Below the pieces are notes generated by a model. That model had not been told where the DNA came from and made no database searches. It worked only from the letters and a program-made list of their open reading frames with translations. Shown here in pieces: positions 15,730 to 24,538 of a stretch of 64,000 nucleotides of DNA. Origin of the DNA: Alloalcanivorax xenomutans. Lineage in GTDB: Bacteria; Pseudomonadota; Gammaproteobacteria; Pseudomonadales; Alcanivoracaceae. Location: the NCBI RefSeq assembly GCF_900217905.1, contig NZ_OBMO01000006.1:62001-126000 (forward strand), given 5' to 3'. Every line of letters starts with the position of its first letter. Position 1 is the first letter of the stretch. Made by a program: the position numbers and the translations under genes.

Positions 15730-17276
15730 AGCTGCCCCACGCTGACAGCGCCGATATCTGTCTGTTACTGGAGGGGACCTTTCCATTCGTCAGCGGCGGC
15801 GTTTCCAGTTGGGTCAACCAGATTATCCGCGGGTTTCCGGAGTACCGGTTTGCTTGTTGTTTTGTCGGCAGCCGGAGGGAAGATTACGGCGAAATGAAGT
15901 ACGAACTGCCGGAAAATGTGGTGCATCTGGAAGTGCACTATCTCCATGACGCGCATCGTGAAGTCAAGAAGGCGCCGCTGCGTGGGAATCCGGAGATGTT
16001 CGAGAAGGTCGACCGTTTCCATCGGGCGGTACGCAGCCGGAGAGTAAGCCGAGACCGGAACCGTCTATTCTCCGAGCTGATTGCAGAGTTGGGGGATCAT
16101 GGCGCGCTGTCGGAGCAAGCCTTCTTGCGGAGTGAAGCGAGTTGGAACCTGATCTCCGACAGTTACCGGCGTTATAGCAGGGACCCTTCTTTTGTCGATT
16201 ACTTCTGGACAGTGCGAATCATGCATGCGCCGATCTGGACGTTGCAGCGCATCGCTGAAAACCTGATTCCAGCCGGTATGTATCACAGTATTTCCACTGG
16301 TTATGCGGGTTTCCTCGGCGCAATGCTCAAGCGCCGGACCGGTAAGCCATTGCTTTTGACCGAACATGGTATTTATACAAAAGAGCGTAAGATCGATCTG
16401 TTCCAAAGTGAGTGGATCAGCGATAACCGTGGGTTGGCGGAGCGCAATAATGCGGAAATGGCCTATTTCCGCGAAAAATGGATTCACTTCTTCGAGGAAC
16501 TGGGCAGGGAATGCTATCAGGCGGCGGATCAGATCGTCGCGCTCTATGAAGCCAACCGGCTGCGGCAGATTCAGGATGGCGCACCCGCGGAGCGCACCCG
16601 CAATATCCCCAATGGCATCAACCTGCCGGCCCTGCAGGCGATACGGGCGCGGCGCGGTGAAGCCATTCCAGCGGTGGCCTGCCTGATCGGCCGGGTGGTG
16701 CCGATCAAGGATGTGAAGACGTTCTTGCGTGCCATGCGTACCCTGGTGAACCGGCTACCCGCTGCGGAAGGCTGGATCGCCGGCCCTGAGGATGAAGACC
16801 CGGAGTACGCGGAAGAATGCCGGGCATTGATCCAGAGCTTGCAGTTGGAAAATCACGTTCATTTCCTCGGTTTCCAGAAAATTGCCGATTTGCTTCCGAA
16901 GGTCGGGGTGGTGGTACTCAGCTCCATCAGTGAGGCGCTGCCGCTGGTGTTACTGGAAGGGTTCGCCGCTGGTGTGCCGGCGGTATCCACGGACGTCGGT
17001 TCCTGTCGGCAGTTGGTTGAAGGTTTTGGCGAGGAGGATCGGGCGCTGGGTAAAGCCGGGGAAGTTGTCAGTATCGCCAATCCGGAGGCATTGGGAAACG
17101 CCGTGGCTGACCTGCTGGGAGATCCGCGGCGCTGGCGGGCGGCTCAGCGGGCCGGTATCCGTAGAGTGGAGAGATTCTATACCCAGAACGTCATGTTTGA
17201 TGCTTATCGACAGCTTTATGGTTCCTTGTTGAGCCCCACCGGAGGCATCCGGTCCGTGAACGGAGAGGATTGCTGA
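15726..17276 (+). CDS. pelF: PelF: cytoplasmic Pel glycosyltransferase (GT4 family)
   Basis: A 516-residue GT-B glycosyltransferase that polymerises UDP-GalNAc-type donors for Pel. PelF signatures are visible: LLLEGTFPFVSGGVSSW near residue 16, TEHGIYTKERKID in the middle, IPNGINLPAL, and the GT4 E-x7-E motif in SEALPLVLLEGFAAGVP. P. aeruginosa PelF has 507 residues. No membrane segment. Coupled on both sides: ATGA with pelE and TGATG with pelG. Confidence 0.95.
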   Translation: MKLPHADSADICLLLEGTFPFVSGGVSSWVNQIIRGFPEYRFACCFVGSRREDYGEMKYELPENVVHLEVHYLHDAHREVKKAPLRGNPEMFEKVDRFHRAVRSRRVSRDRNRLFSELIAELGDHGALSEQAFLRSEASWNLISDSYRRYSRDPSFVDYFWTVRIMHAPIWTLQRIAENLIPAGMYHSISTGYAGFLGAMLKRRTGKPLLLTEHGIYTKERKIDLFQSEWISDNRGLAERNNAEMAYFREKWIHFFEELGRECYQAADQIVALYEANRLRQIQDGAPAERTRNIPNGINLPALQAIRARRGEAIPAVACLIGRVVPIKDVKTFLRAMRTLVNRLPAAEGWIAGPEDEDPEYAEECRALIQSLQLENHVHFLGFQKIADLLPKVGVVVLSSISEALPLVLLEGFAAGVPAVSTDVGSCRQLVEGFGEEDRALGKAGEVVSIANPEALGNAVADLLGDPRRWRAAQRAGIRRVERFYTQNVMFDAYRQLYGSLLSPTGGIRSVNGEDC

Positions 17277-18646
17277 TGGCGGGGATCGGTTTCGAACTGC
17301 GCAAGCTGATGCGCCGGGATACTCTGCTGGGGATGTTGCGCGCCTATGCCTACGCCGGAGTGATCGGCTCGGGGCCCTGGGTGCTGTCGATTCTTGGCAT
17401 CTTGATCGTTGGTCTGATTAGCGTGTCGGTGGTGTCGCCGGCGACGGCAATCAGTGAGTTTCAGGTCACTGTTACCTACATTATCGCCTTCAGCCTGATT
17501 CTTACCGGTATCCTGCAACTGGCCTTTACCCGTTTCTGTGCTGATCGTATTTTCGAGCAGCGGGAATCCATGGTGCTTTCCAACTTCGGCGGGGTAACGC
17601 TGGTCGTCACAGCGGCAGCCGGAGTGTTGTCGATGCTGGTATCGGTGTTCCTGTTTCCTCAGCAAAGCGTGTTGTTCCGGATCGTCGCGGTGGCCAGCTT
17701 CGTAGTGGTCAGCAATATCTGGATCGCCACCATTTTTTTATCCGGTTTGAAGCAGTACCGATCGATCGTTTTGCTTTATGCATTGGGTTATGCATTGACC
17801 GTTGGAGCGGCATACCTGCTGCGTTTCATGGACCTGGAGGGGCTCATGTTGGGCTTCCTGGTTGGCCAGGTTTCGCTGCTTGGCGGTATGTTGGTGTTGA
17901 TCGTGCGTGGCTATCCCACCAGCCGTTCGGTGGCGTTTGACCTGTTTGACCGGCGCTGGCTGTATCCGAGTCTGATGCTGGTGGGACTGTTCTTCAACGC
18001 GGGAGTGTGGGCTGACAAGATTATTTTCTGGGTGGCGCCATCCACCGGCGGTAATGTGATCGGACCGTTGCGGGCCTCGCTCATTTACGATATCCCGGTT
18101 TTCCTCGCCTATTTGTCTCTGATCCCTGGCATGGCGGTGTTCCTGGTGCGTATGGAGACTGACTTCGTGGAGTACTACACCAATTTCTACGATGCGGTGC
18201 GTGAAGGGGGATCACTGTCCTATATCGAAGACATGCGTAACCAAATGGTGGCGACGATTCGTCTCGGTGTGTTCCAGATCATCAAGATACAGGCGATCGC
18301 GGCCCTGTTGATCATGGTGGCGGCGCCGGACATCTTTGTCGCGCTGGGTATCTCCGAGCTTTACTTACCGTTACTGCGGGTGCAGTTGGTGGCGGCGGGG
18401 CTTCAGGTGGTGTTCCTGGCCATCATCAATGTGTTCTGCTATCTGGACCAGCGCCGGGTGCTGGTGTGGCTGACGGGCACGTTCCTGGTGCTGAATGTGG
18501 TATTCACTCTGATCAGTCTGAAGCTGGGGCCGGCCTTTTTTGGGTATGGTTTCCTGCTGGCACTGGGGGTATGTGTGGTGGCGGGATTGTGGCTGGTGAA
18601 CCGCAGCATGGGCCGGCTGGAATACCAGACATTTATGCTGCACTAA
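17276..18646 (+). CDS. pelG: PelG: Wzx-like inner-membrane Pel transporter
   Basis: A 456-residue integral membrane protein, the same length as P. aeruginosa PelG, with about 12 hydrophobic helices from residue 25 on. The opening MAGIGFELRKLMRRDTLLGM is typical of PelG. PelG belongs to the MOP/MATE-like flippase superfamily and is thought to move the growing polymer across the inner membrane as part of PelDEFG. I start at ATG 17276, which overlaps the pelF stop; the longer frame from 17270 adds only two residues. Last gene of the operon, followed by a strong hairpin. Confidence 0.95.
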   Translation: MAGIGFELRKLMRRDTLLGMLRAYAYAGVIGSGPWVLSILGILIVGLISVSVVSPATAISEFQVTVTYIIAFSLILTGILQLAFTRFCADRIFEQRESMVLSNFGGVTLVVTAAAGVLSMLVSVFLFPQQSVLFRIVAVASFVVVSNIWIATIFLSGLKQYRSIVLLYALGYALTVGAAYLLRFMDLEGLMLGFLVGQVSLLGGMLVLIVRGYPTSRSVAFDLFDRRWLYPSLMLVGLFFNAGVWADKIIFWVAPSTGGNVIGPLRASLIYDIPVFLAYLSLIPGMAVFLVRMETDFVEYYTNFYDAVREGGSLSYIEDMRNQMVATIRLGVFQIIKIQAIAALLIMVAAPDIFVALGISELYLPLLRVQLVAAGLQVVFLAIINVFCYLDQRRVLVWLTGTFLVLNVVFTLISLKLGPAFFGYGFLLALGVCVVAGLWLVNRSMGRLEYQTFMLH

Positions 18647-18651
18647 AAAAA

Positions 18652-18672
18652 ACGGCGCCCATGGGGCGCCGT
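18652..18672. terminator. Hairpin after pelG
   Basis: ACGGCGCCC pairs with GGGCGCCGT around a 3-nt loop, directly after the pelG stop and preceded by a run of eight A residues. The U-tract would be on the minus-strand transcript, so read on the plus strand it is a GC-rich hairpin without a T-run. Probably the operon end. Confidence 0.6.
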
Positions 18673-18899
18673 GAATCGTTTGGCTCGGGAGAGCTATCAC
18701 GGAGTACAACTCCGATGTCAACAGATGGGACCTCGTTGACGGCTTTGAGTATGGCGCCACTGAAATGCAAAAACATTTGCTTTATCGCCCGGGATTTCGG
18801 CTTGAGTGGTCAATTCTTGTGCACAGACGACAGCATGGGGTCGGGTTTGGAAGTGTGCTAATTTAGCCTGATTACACCATCCAATAAGGTAGGCAAGGA

Positions 18900-21800
18900 A
18901 TGCAAAGCTCCGCTCTACGCCTGATTGGCGTGTCTCTGCTGCTGTTGGGTTTATGGGCTTGTGACACCGCCGACGAATCGGCGTCGTCCGCCAGGGATAA
19001 AAGCGAACAGGCCGGGGCCGCGGTGGCCGCCGACAGTGAGCCCGATCCCCGTTGGCGTACTCATCTGGACAGCTGGCCGCGGGGAGAAACGGGCTCCCGC
19101 TCCCCACTGGTATTCCGTTTCACCCATCCGGTGGTGGAGCAGAGCGCGCTCAACGAACCACAGAAAAGCGTGGTGAAACTGCGCCCGGAGCGGCCTTTCA
19201 CGGCGGTGTTCACCGCCCGTGACCGGCTTGAGATACGGCCTCTGGAACCCTTGCGCAGTGATCAAAATTTCACTGTCACTCTGTTTCCTCAGGGCCTTTC
19301 CGGAGTCGATGACAGTCTGCCTCCGCTGGAAACCAGGCTGACCGTATTGCGCCAGCAACTGACCATCCGGGTCGAGGCATTGGCGCCGGCGGAAGGGAGC
19401 GACACCATGATCCTGAAAGGGCGGATCGATACCCTGGATCTGGTGGATAATCAGGCGCTGGAATCGGTGCTCTCCGCCAAACAGAGTGAGACGTCGCTGC
19501 CGATCGTGTGGGAACACCCGTCCGCTGGTTTGACCCACCGCTTCCAGGTTACCGGCATCCGCCGTGATGTCGGCGAGGAGGTCCGCCTGGCCTGGGATGG
19601 TGAGCCCGTGGGCGAGTCGGGGGCGGGCGAGCGGAGTTATTCGGTACCTCGGCCCGGCCAGTTCGCCGTTACCTCGGTCCGCTCGGAGAGCTTCCCCGAC
19701 CGTCATGTGGTGGTGCAATTTTCCGAGGCCCTGCAGGCGGGGCAGGACTTCCTGGGAATGGTGGCGCTGGGTGGCAAGAGCGCCCGGGTGCAGGTCGACG
19801 GCTCCCGGTTGCTGGTCTATCCAAGCGACGAGGTGGACGAGAAGGCGGTGTTGCAGATCGCTCCGGGCGTGGTCAGCGCCTCCCGCCATACGCTGGAGAA
19901 GATGTACCAGCAATCCCTGGTATTGAGTATGGCCAAACCCGCTGTACGGTTTGTCGGCGAAGGGGCCATTCTGCCACGGGGCGAAGTGCTCAGCGTGCCG
20001 TTCGAGGCCGCCGCCGCCGGCGCTATCCAGGTACAGGCGTTCGAGGTGTTCGAGAACAACATCACCTCCTATTTGCAATCCCGTGATCTGGATAACCAGC
20101 ATCCGGACACCCGCACCGGCCGTTATCTCTGGCAGAAAACCCTGCAGTTACCGCCGTCCGAGGAGCGGGGATGGCAACGGTACCGGCTCGATCTGACCGA
20201 GCTGATGGCCAAACACCCCAATGGTTTGGTCCTGCTTACCCTCAAGGTGGACCCGCGCAGCATTCATTACCAATGCGGCGACGGCGGGCCGCGGCGTGAG
20301 AACACGCTGCCGGACAATTACGAAGGACCGGGCCAGGACGACGAAGTGAGCCGTTATTATCGCGATGCCGGCTACCTGCGCTGGGACGAGCGTGATAATC
20401 CCTGCAGCGACAGTTATTACGCCTACAACAATCAGGCGGAAAGCTCCCGCTCTTTCATTGCTTCCAACCTCGGTTTGCTGGCCAAGCAGGGGGAGGACGA
20501 CCGGATGCTGGTGGTCACCACCGCCCTGGATACCAACACGCCCCTGGCGGGAACCCAGGTTACCGCTTACAACTACCAGCACCAGTCCCTGGGCAGTGCC
20601 AGCAGTGGCGATAACGGCATTGCGGAGTTGAAATTATCCGGCACGCCTTTCTATCTGGTGGCGAAAAACGGCAAGGAAAAAGGCTATCTCAAGGTGGCCC
20701 GCAACCGGGCGCTGCCTTCCAACCAGTTCGACACCGGCGGCGAGCGGGTTCTCGATGGCCTGAAAGGGTTCTTTTACGGTGAGCGGGATGTCTGGCGGCC
20801 CGGTGATGATATTCATCTGACCTTTGTACTGGATGACCCGCAACAACGCATGCCGGCGGATCACCCGGTCACGGTGGACTGGTTTGATCCGCGCGGTAAC
20901 AAGGTCGCCAGTTATACCAACGACGAGCCGGTGAACGGGTTCTACACCTTTACCCTGAAGACCGGGGAAAGCGCCCCCACCGGCAACTGGCGGGCGGTGG
21001 CACGTCTGGGTGAGCGGGACTTCGATACCCGGCTACGGGTGGAAGCGATCAAACCCAACCGGCTGCGTATTGAGCTGACCGCCCCCGAGCAGGTCTTCGC
21101 CGGTCAGAGCACACCATTGGCGCTGCACGGACAATGGCTCAATGGTGCCCGCGCCAGTGCCCTCAAGGCCGATGTGAAGGTGCGCCTGCTCAACGGCGCC
21201 GATCCCTTCCCGGGGTATGCCGGCTACACCTTCAAGGATCCGTCCCGCACCCTGCAGGCGGAGCCGTTCACCGCTTTCGAGGGACGCCTGGACGACGCCG
21301 GCGACGCCACCGTGAATCTGGCGGTGCCGGCGGTCACGCCGCCGGGCATGGCGGCGGCGCTGGTGACCACGCGGATTTTCGAGAATGGCGGCGACTACAG
21401 CACCCAGGTACAGCGATTGCCGGTGGCGCCGTATCGGCATTGGGTAGGACTGCGGGTTCCGGAAGGTGATGGCTGGGGCGGTGCTCTCGGACGCGACCAG
21501 AACCATAATCTGGATCTGCTCACCCTGGACCAGGAAGGTCAGCCGGAATCCCGTTCCGTCACCCTGAGCGTCTATCGTATCGACTGGCGCTGGTGGTGGG
21601 ATCGGGGCGCCAATGATCTCGCCAATTTCATCAGTAACCCGCATACCCGCAAGGTGAAGGCCACCCAGCTCACCACCAACGACAAGGGGCGGGTGCAATG
21701 GCGATTGAACGGTCCGGATTACGATTGGGGCCGCTACCTGGTGCGCGTCTGTGATGACAAAGGCGGGCATTGCGCGGCACGGACCGTATACCTGGGTTGG

Positions 21801-24470
21801 AGCGGCCAGCGCGGCGGTGGCGGTGACGCCGCCTCCCGGTTGGCGTTGTCCACCGACAAGGAACAGTACCAGGTCGGGGAGATGGCCAGGGTGAAGGTGC
21901 CGGTGTCCGGCGCCGGACGCTTGCTGGTCAGTCTGGAAAGCGGCTCGCGGGTCTTGCGCCACTACTGGGTCAAACCCGGTGACAAGGAGAACTTCACCCT
22001 GGAGATTCCGGTGACCGCGGACATGGCGCCCAACGTTTACGTGCACGCCACTCTGCTGCAAGCGCACAAGGACCGCGACAATGACCGTCCGATTCGCCTC
22101 TATGGCATCGTGCCGTTATTGGTGGAAGACCCGGACACGCGCTTGGAGCCGGATATAGAAGCCCCGGAGGAAGTGCGTCCGGAAAGCGAACTGACGGTGA
22201 CGGTGTCCGAGAAGCAGGGCAGGGCGATGACCTATACCCTGGCGGTGGTGGACGAAGGCCTGCTGGGTCTGACCAATTTCCAAACGCCGAACCCCCATCA
22301 AACCTTCTTCCGCCGGGAAGCGCTGGGCGTGCTCACCTGGGATCTGTTCGATCAGGTGGTGGGCGCCTACGGCGGGGAGCTGGAGCGGATGCTGGCGGTG
22401 GGCGGCTCGGAGGGGCTGATGGATGGCTCCGAAGCCCAGCGCCGCCGGTTCCCGCCGGTGGTGTATTTCGCCGGACCATTCGAACTGAAGGCCAAGTCTG
22501 AGCAGGAACACAAGGTTCAGTTGCCGGCCTACATGGGCGAGGTCCGGGTGATGGTGGTGGCGGGACATCGCGACGGCCAGCAGCGTGCCTACGGCAAGGC
22601 GGACACCCCGGTCACCGTGACCCAGCCGTTAACACTGCTGTCGACGTTGCCGCGGGTGCTGGGGCCGGGAGAGTCCCTGCAGGTGCCGGTGAATGTCTTC
22701 GCCACCGAGGACACCATTACCGATGTGGATTTGAACCTGGAGGCGGAACCGCCGTTGAAGGTCACCCGGGACACCGCCCGGCTGACCTTCGAGGAGCCTG
22801 GAGACAAGATCGCCACGCTGTCACTGGAGGCCGGTGACCAGGTGGGGATCGCCCGGGTCACGGTGTCGGCCAAAGCGGGTAAGGAGCAGGCCGGGGAGAC
22901 GGTGAATCTGCCGATCCGCACCGCCAACCCGCCCACCAGCCGGGAGCAGCTCAAGGTGCTGGAACCTGGAGACAGCTGGGCGCTGGATTGGACTCCCCAT
23001 GGTCTGCCGGGCACCAACCAAAGCGCCTTGACGGTCAGCAGTCTGCCGGCCATGGGACTGGAGCGGCGGCTGGAATACCTGATCCGCTATCCCCACGGCT
23101 GCGTCGAGCAAACCACCTCCACGGTGTTGCCGCAGCTGTACCTGCACCAATTGGTTGGGCTCAGTGACGCCCAGAAACAGGAAGTGCAGAACAACATCGC
23201 CGGCGCCATTGACCGGCTGCGCCGCTTCCAACTGAACGACGGCGCCTTCAGCTACTGGCCCGGCAGTGGCCAGGCCAGCGACTGGGGCACCTCCTACGCC
23301 GGCCACTTCCTGGTGGAAGCACGCCGCCTTGGCTACGCGGTACCGGCGCGGATGATCGACGGCTGGCGGAACTATCAGCGGCGGCTGGCCAGCGACCCCG
23401 GTCAGTACGCCTGGCAGTGGGCGAGCCAGGCTTACCGGCTTTATACCCTGGCGCTGGCCGGGGAGCCGGAAGTCGGTGCCATGAACCGTCTGCGCGGCGC
23501 GCTGGCGGTGAGCGACAGCCGCAACCAGCATGGCCGTTATACCGCCCGCTGGTTGCTGGCCGCCGCCTATCAGCAAATGGGACTGACCGATGTGGCCGGT
23601 GAATTGATCGCCATTGATGGCGAGGTGGGCGACTACGATGAGCCCGGCCCCACCTTTGGCTCCGCGTTGCGTGACCGCGCCATCAGCATGATGGTGCTGG
23701 AAGCCCGCGGCGATCAGGCGCGGGCCTGGGACGAAGCCCGGGTGGTGGCCGATGATCTGGCCTCCGATCGCTGGTTCTCCACCCAGAGTCTGGCCTGGTC
23801 GCTGATGGCCATGGCGCGCTTTGCCGGCGATGAAAGCGCCGGGGACGGCTATGATCTGGCCTGGCGGCAGGGCGAGGGCGATTGGCGGGAAACCCACGCC
23901 ACCAGCCCGGTGTTCCAGCAGCCGCTGGAGATCCAAGATGACGGCGAGTCCATCGTGGTCCGCAACGACAGCGATCGCCGTTTGTTCGCCACCATGACCA
24001 CCGTCGGCACGCCGGCTCCGGGTCAGGAAAAAGCGGTGTCCGAGGGACTCGACCTGTCGGTGACGTTCCTGTCGATGGACGGCTCGCCGCTGGATCCCGC
24101 GCGGCTGACCCAGGGCACGGATTTCCGCGCCCGGGTGAAGGTGACCAATCGCACCAACCGCCGTCTGGAAAATCTGGTGCTGACACAAATCGTGCCCTCC
24201 GGCTGGCAGATCGCCTCGCGTTTGTCGTCCACTGGCGTGGACGATGCCAAGGACGAAAAGGAAACCCCATTGGATTACCAGGACGTGCGCGACGACCGGG
24301 TGCTGAGCTATTTCTCCCTGAAACCCGGTGCCACGCGTACCGTGAATGTGGAGCTGAACGCTTCGTTCGCCGGCCGTTTCTATCTGCCCGGCTGGCAGGT
24401 GGAAGCCATGTATCAGGGCTTTATTCAGTCCCGTAAGCGTGGCCAATGGGTGGAAGTGGTGGCGGAATAG
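18900..24470 (+). CDS. Bacterial alpha-2-macroglobulin lipoprotein (YfhM-like)
   Basis: A 1856-residue protease-trapping envelope protein. The signal peptide ends in LWAC (Cys21). The next residue is Asp, the Lol-avoidance signal at +2, so it should stay on the periplasmic face of the inner membrane. A series of macroglobulin beta-sandwich domains leads to the thioester motif CVEQ (Cys1401-Gln1404) in YPHGCVEQTTS, then the alpha/alpha thioester domain and a C-terminal receptor-like domain. An intact thioester is expected to bind covalently to attacking proteases. The neighbouring pbpC is its classical partner, thought to repair peptidoglycan while A2M guards the periplasm. AAGGA abuts the ATG directly. 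Confidence 0.94.
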   Translation: MQSSALRLIGVSLLLLGLWACDTADESASSARDKSEQAGAAVAADSEPDPRWRTHLDSWPRGETGSRSPLVFRFTHPVVEQSALNEPQKSVVKLRPERPFTAVFTARDRLEIRPLEPLRSDQNFTVTLFPQGLSGVDDSLPPLETRLTVLRQQLTIRVEALAPAEGSDTMILKGRIDTLDLVDNQALESVLSAKQSETSLPIVWEHPSAGLTHRFQVTGIRRDVGEEVRLAWDGEPVGESGAGERSYSVPRPGQFAVTSVRSESFPDRHVVVQFSEALQAGQDFLGMVALGGKSARVQVDGSRLLVYPSDEVDEKAVLQIAPGVVSASRHTLEKMYQQSLVLSMAKPAVRFVGEGAILPRGEVLSVPFEAAAAGAIQVQAFEVFENNITSYLQSRDLDNQHPDTRTGRYLWQKTLQLPPSEERGWQRYRLDLTELMAKHPNGLVLLTLKVDPRSIHYQCGDGGPRRENTLPDNYEGPGQDDEVSRYYRDAGYLRWDERDNPCSDSYYAYNNQAESSRSFIASNLGLLAKQGEDDRMLVVTTALDTNTPLAGTQVTAYNYQHQSLGSASSGDNGIAELKLSGTPFYLVAKNGKEKGYLKVARNRALPSNQFDTGGERVLDGLKGFFYGERDVWRPGDDIHLTFVLDDPQQRMPADHPVTVDWFDPRGNKVASYTNDEPVNGFYTFTLKTGESAPTGNWRAVARLGERDFDTRLRVEAIKPNRLRIELTAPEQVFAGQSTPLALHGQWLNGARASALKADVKVRLLNGADPFPGYAGYTFKDPSRTLQAEPFTAFEGRLDDAGDATVNLAVPAVTPPGMAAALVTTRIFENGGDYSTQVQRLPVAPYRHWVGLRVPEGDGWGGALGRDQNHNLDLLTLDQEGQPESRSVTLSVYRIDWRWWWDRGANDLANFISNPHTRKVKATQLTTNDKGRVQWRLNGPDYDWGRYLVRVCDDKGGHCAARTVYLGWSGQRGGGGDAASRLALSTDKEQYQVGEMARVKVPVSGAGRLLVSLESGSRVLRHYWVKPGDKENFTLEIPVTADMAPNVYVHATLLQAHKDRDNDRPIRLYGIVPLLVEDPDTRLEPDIEAPEEVRPESELTVTVSEKQGRAMTYTLAVVDEGLLGLTNFQTPNPHQTFFRREALGVLTWDLFDQVVGAYGGELERMLAVGGSEGLMDGSEAQRRRFPPVVYFAGPFELKAKSEQEHKVQLPAYMGEVRVMVVAGHRDGQQRAYGKADTPVTVTQPLTLLSTLPRVLGPGESLQVPVNVFATEDTITDVDLNLEAEPPLKVTRDTARLTFEEPGDKIATLSLEAGDQVGIARVTVSAKAGKEQAGETVNLPIRTANPPTSREQLKVLEPGDSWALDWTPHGLPGTNQSALTVSSLPAMGLERRLEYLIRYPHGCVEQTTSTVLPQLYLHQLVGLSDAQKQEVQNNIAGAIDRLRRFQLNDGAFSYWPGSGQASDWGTSYAGHFLVEARRLGYAVPARMIDGWRNYQRRLASDPGQYAWQWASQAYRLYTLALAGEPEVGAMNRLRGALAVSDSRNQHGRYTARWLLAAAYQQMGLTDVAGELIAIDGEVGDYDEPGPTFGSALRDRAISMMVLEARGDQARAWDEARVVADDLASDRWFSTQSLAWSLMAMARFAGDESAGDGYDLAWRQGEGDWRETHATSPVFQQPLEIQDDGESIVVRNDSDRRLFATMTTVGTPAPGQEKAVSEGLDLSVTFLSMDGSPLDPARLTQGTDFRARVKVTNRTNRRLENLVLTQIVPSGWQIASRLSSTGVDDAKDEKETPLDYQDVRDDRVLSYFSLKPGATRTVNVELNASFAGRFYLPGWQVEAMYQGFIQSRKRGQWVEVVAE

Positions 24471-24538
24471 CCCTCACCGGCCGGGCCGCGAATGGTCCGG
24501 CCGGTCACCGGGCGCTACCCGGCAACATCTGGAACACG

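Noticed and set aside
18951-20102. A 383-codon minus-strand frame
   Set aside because: Antisense over the alpha-2-macroglobulin gene, without a ribosome-binding site or recognisable motif. The same reasoning applies to long antisense frames at 22821-24446, 25247-26533, 50096-51220, 51313-52365 and 60334-61737.
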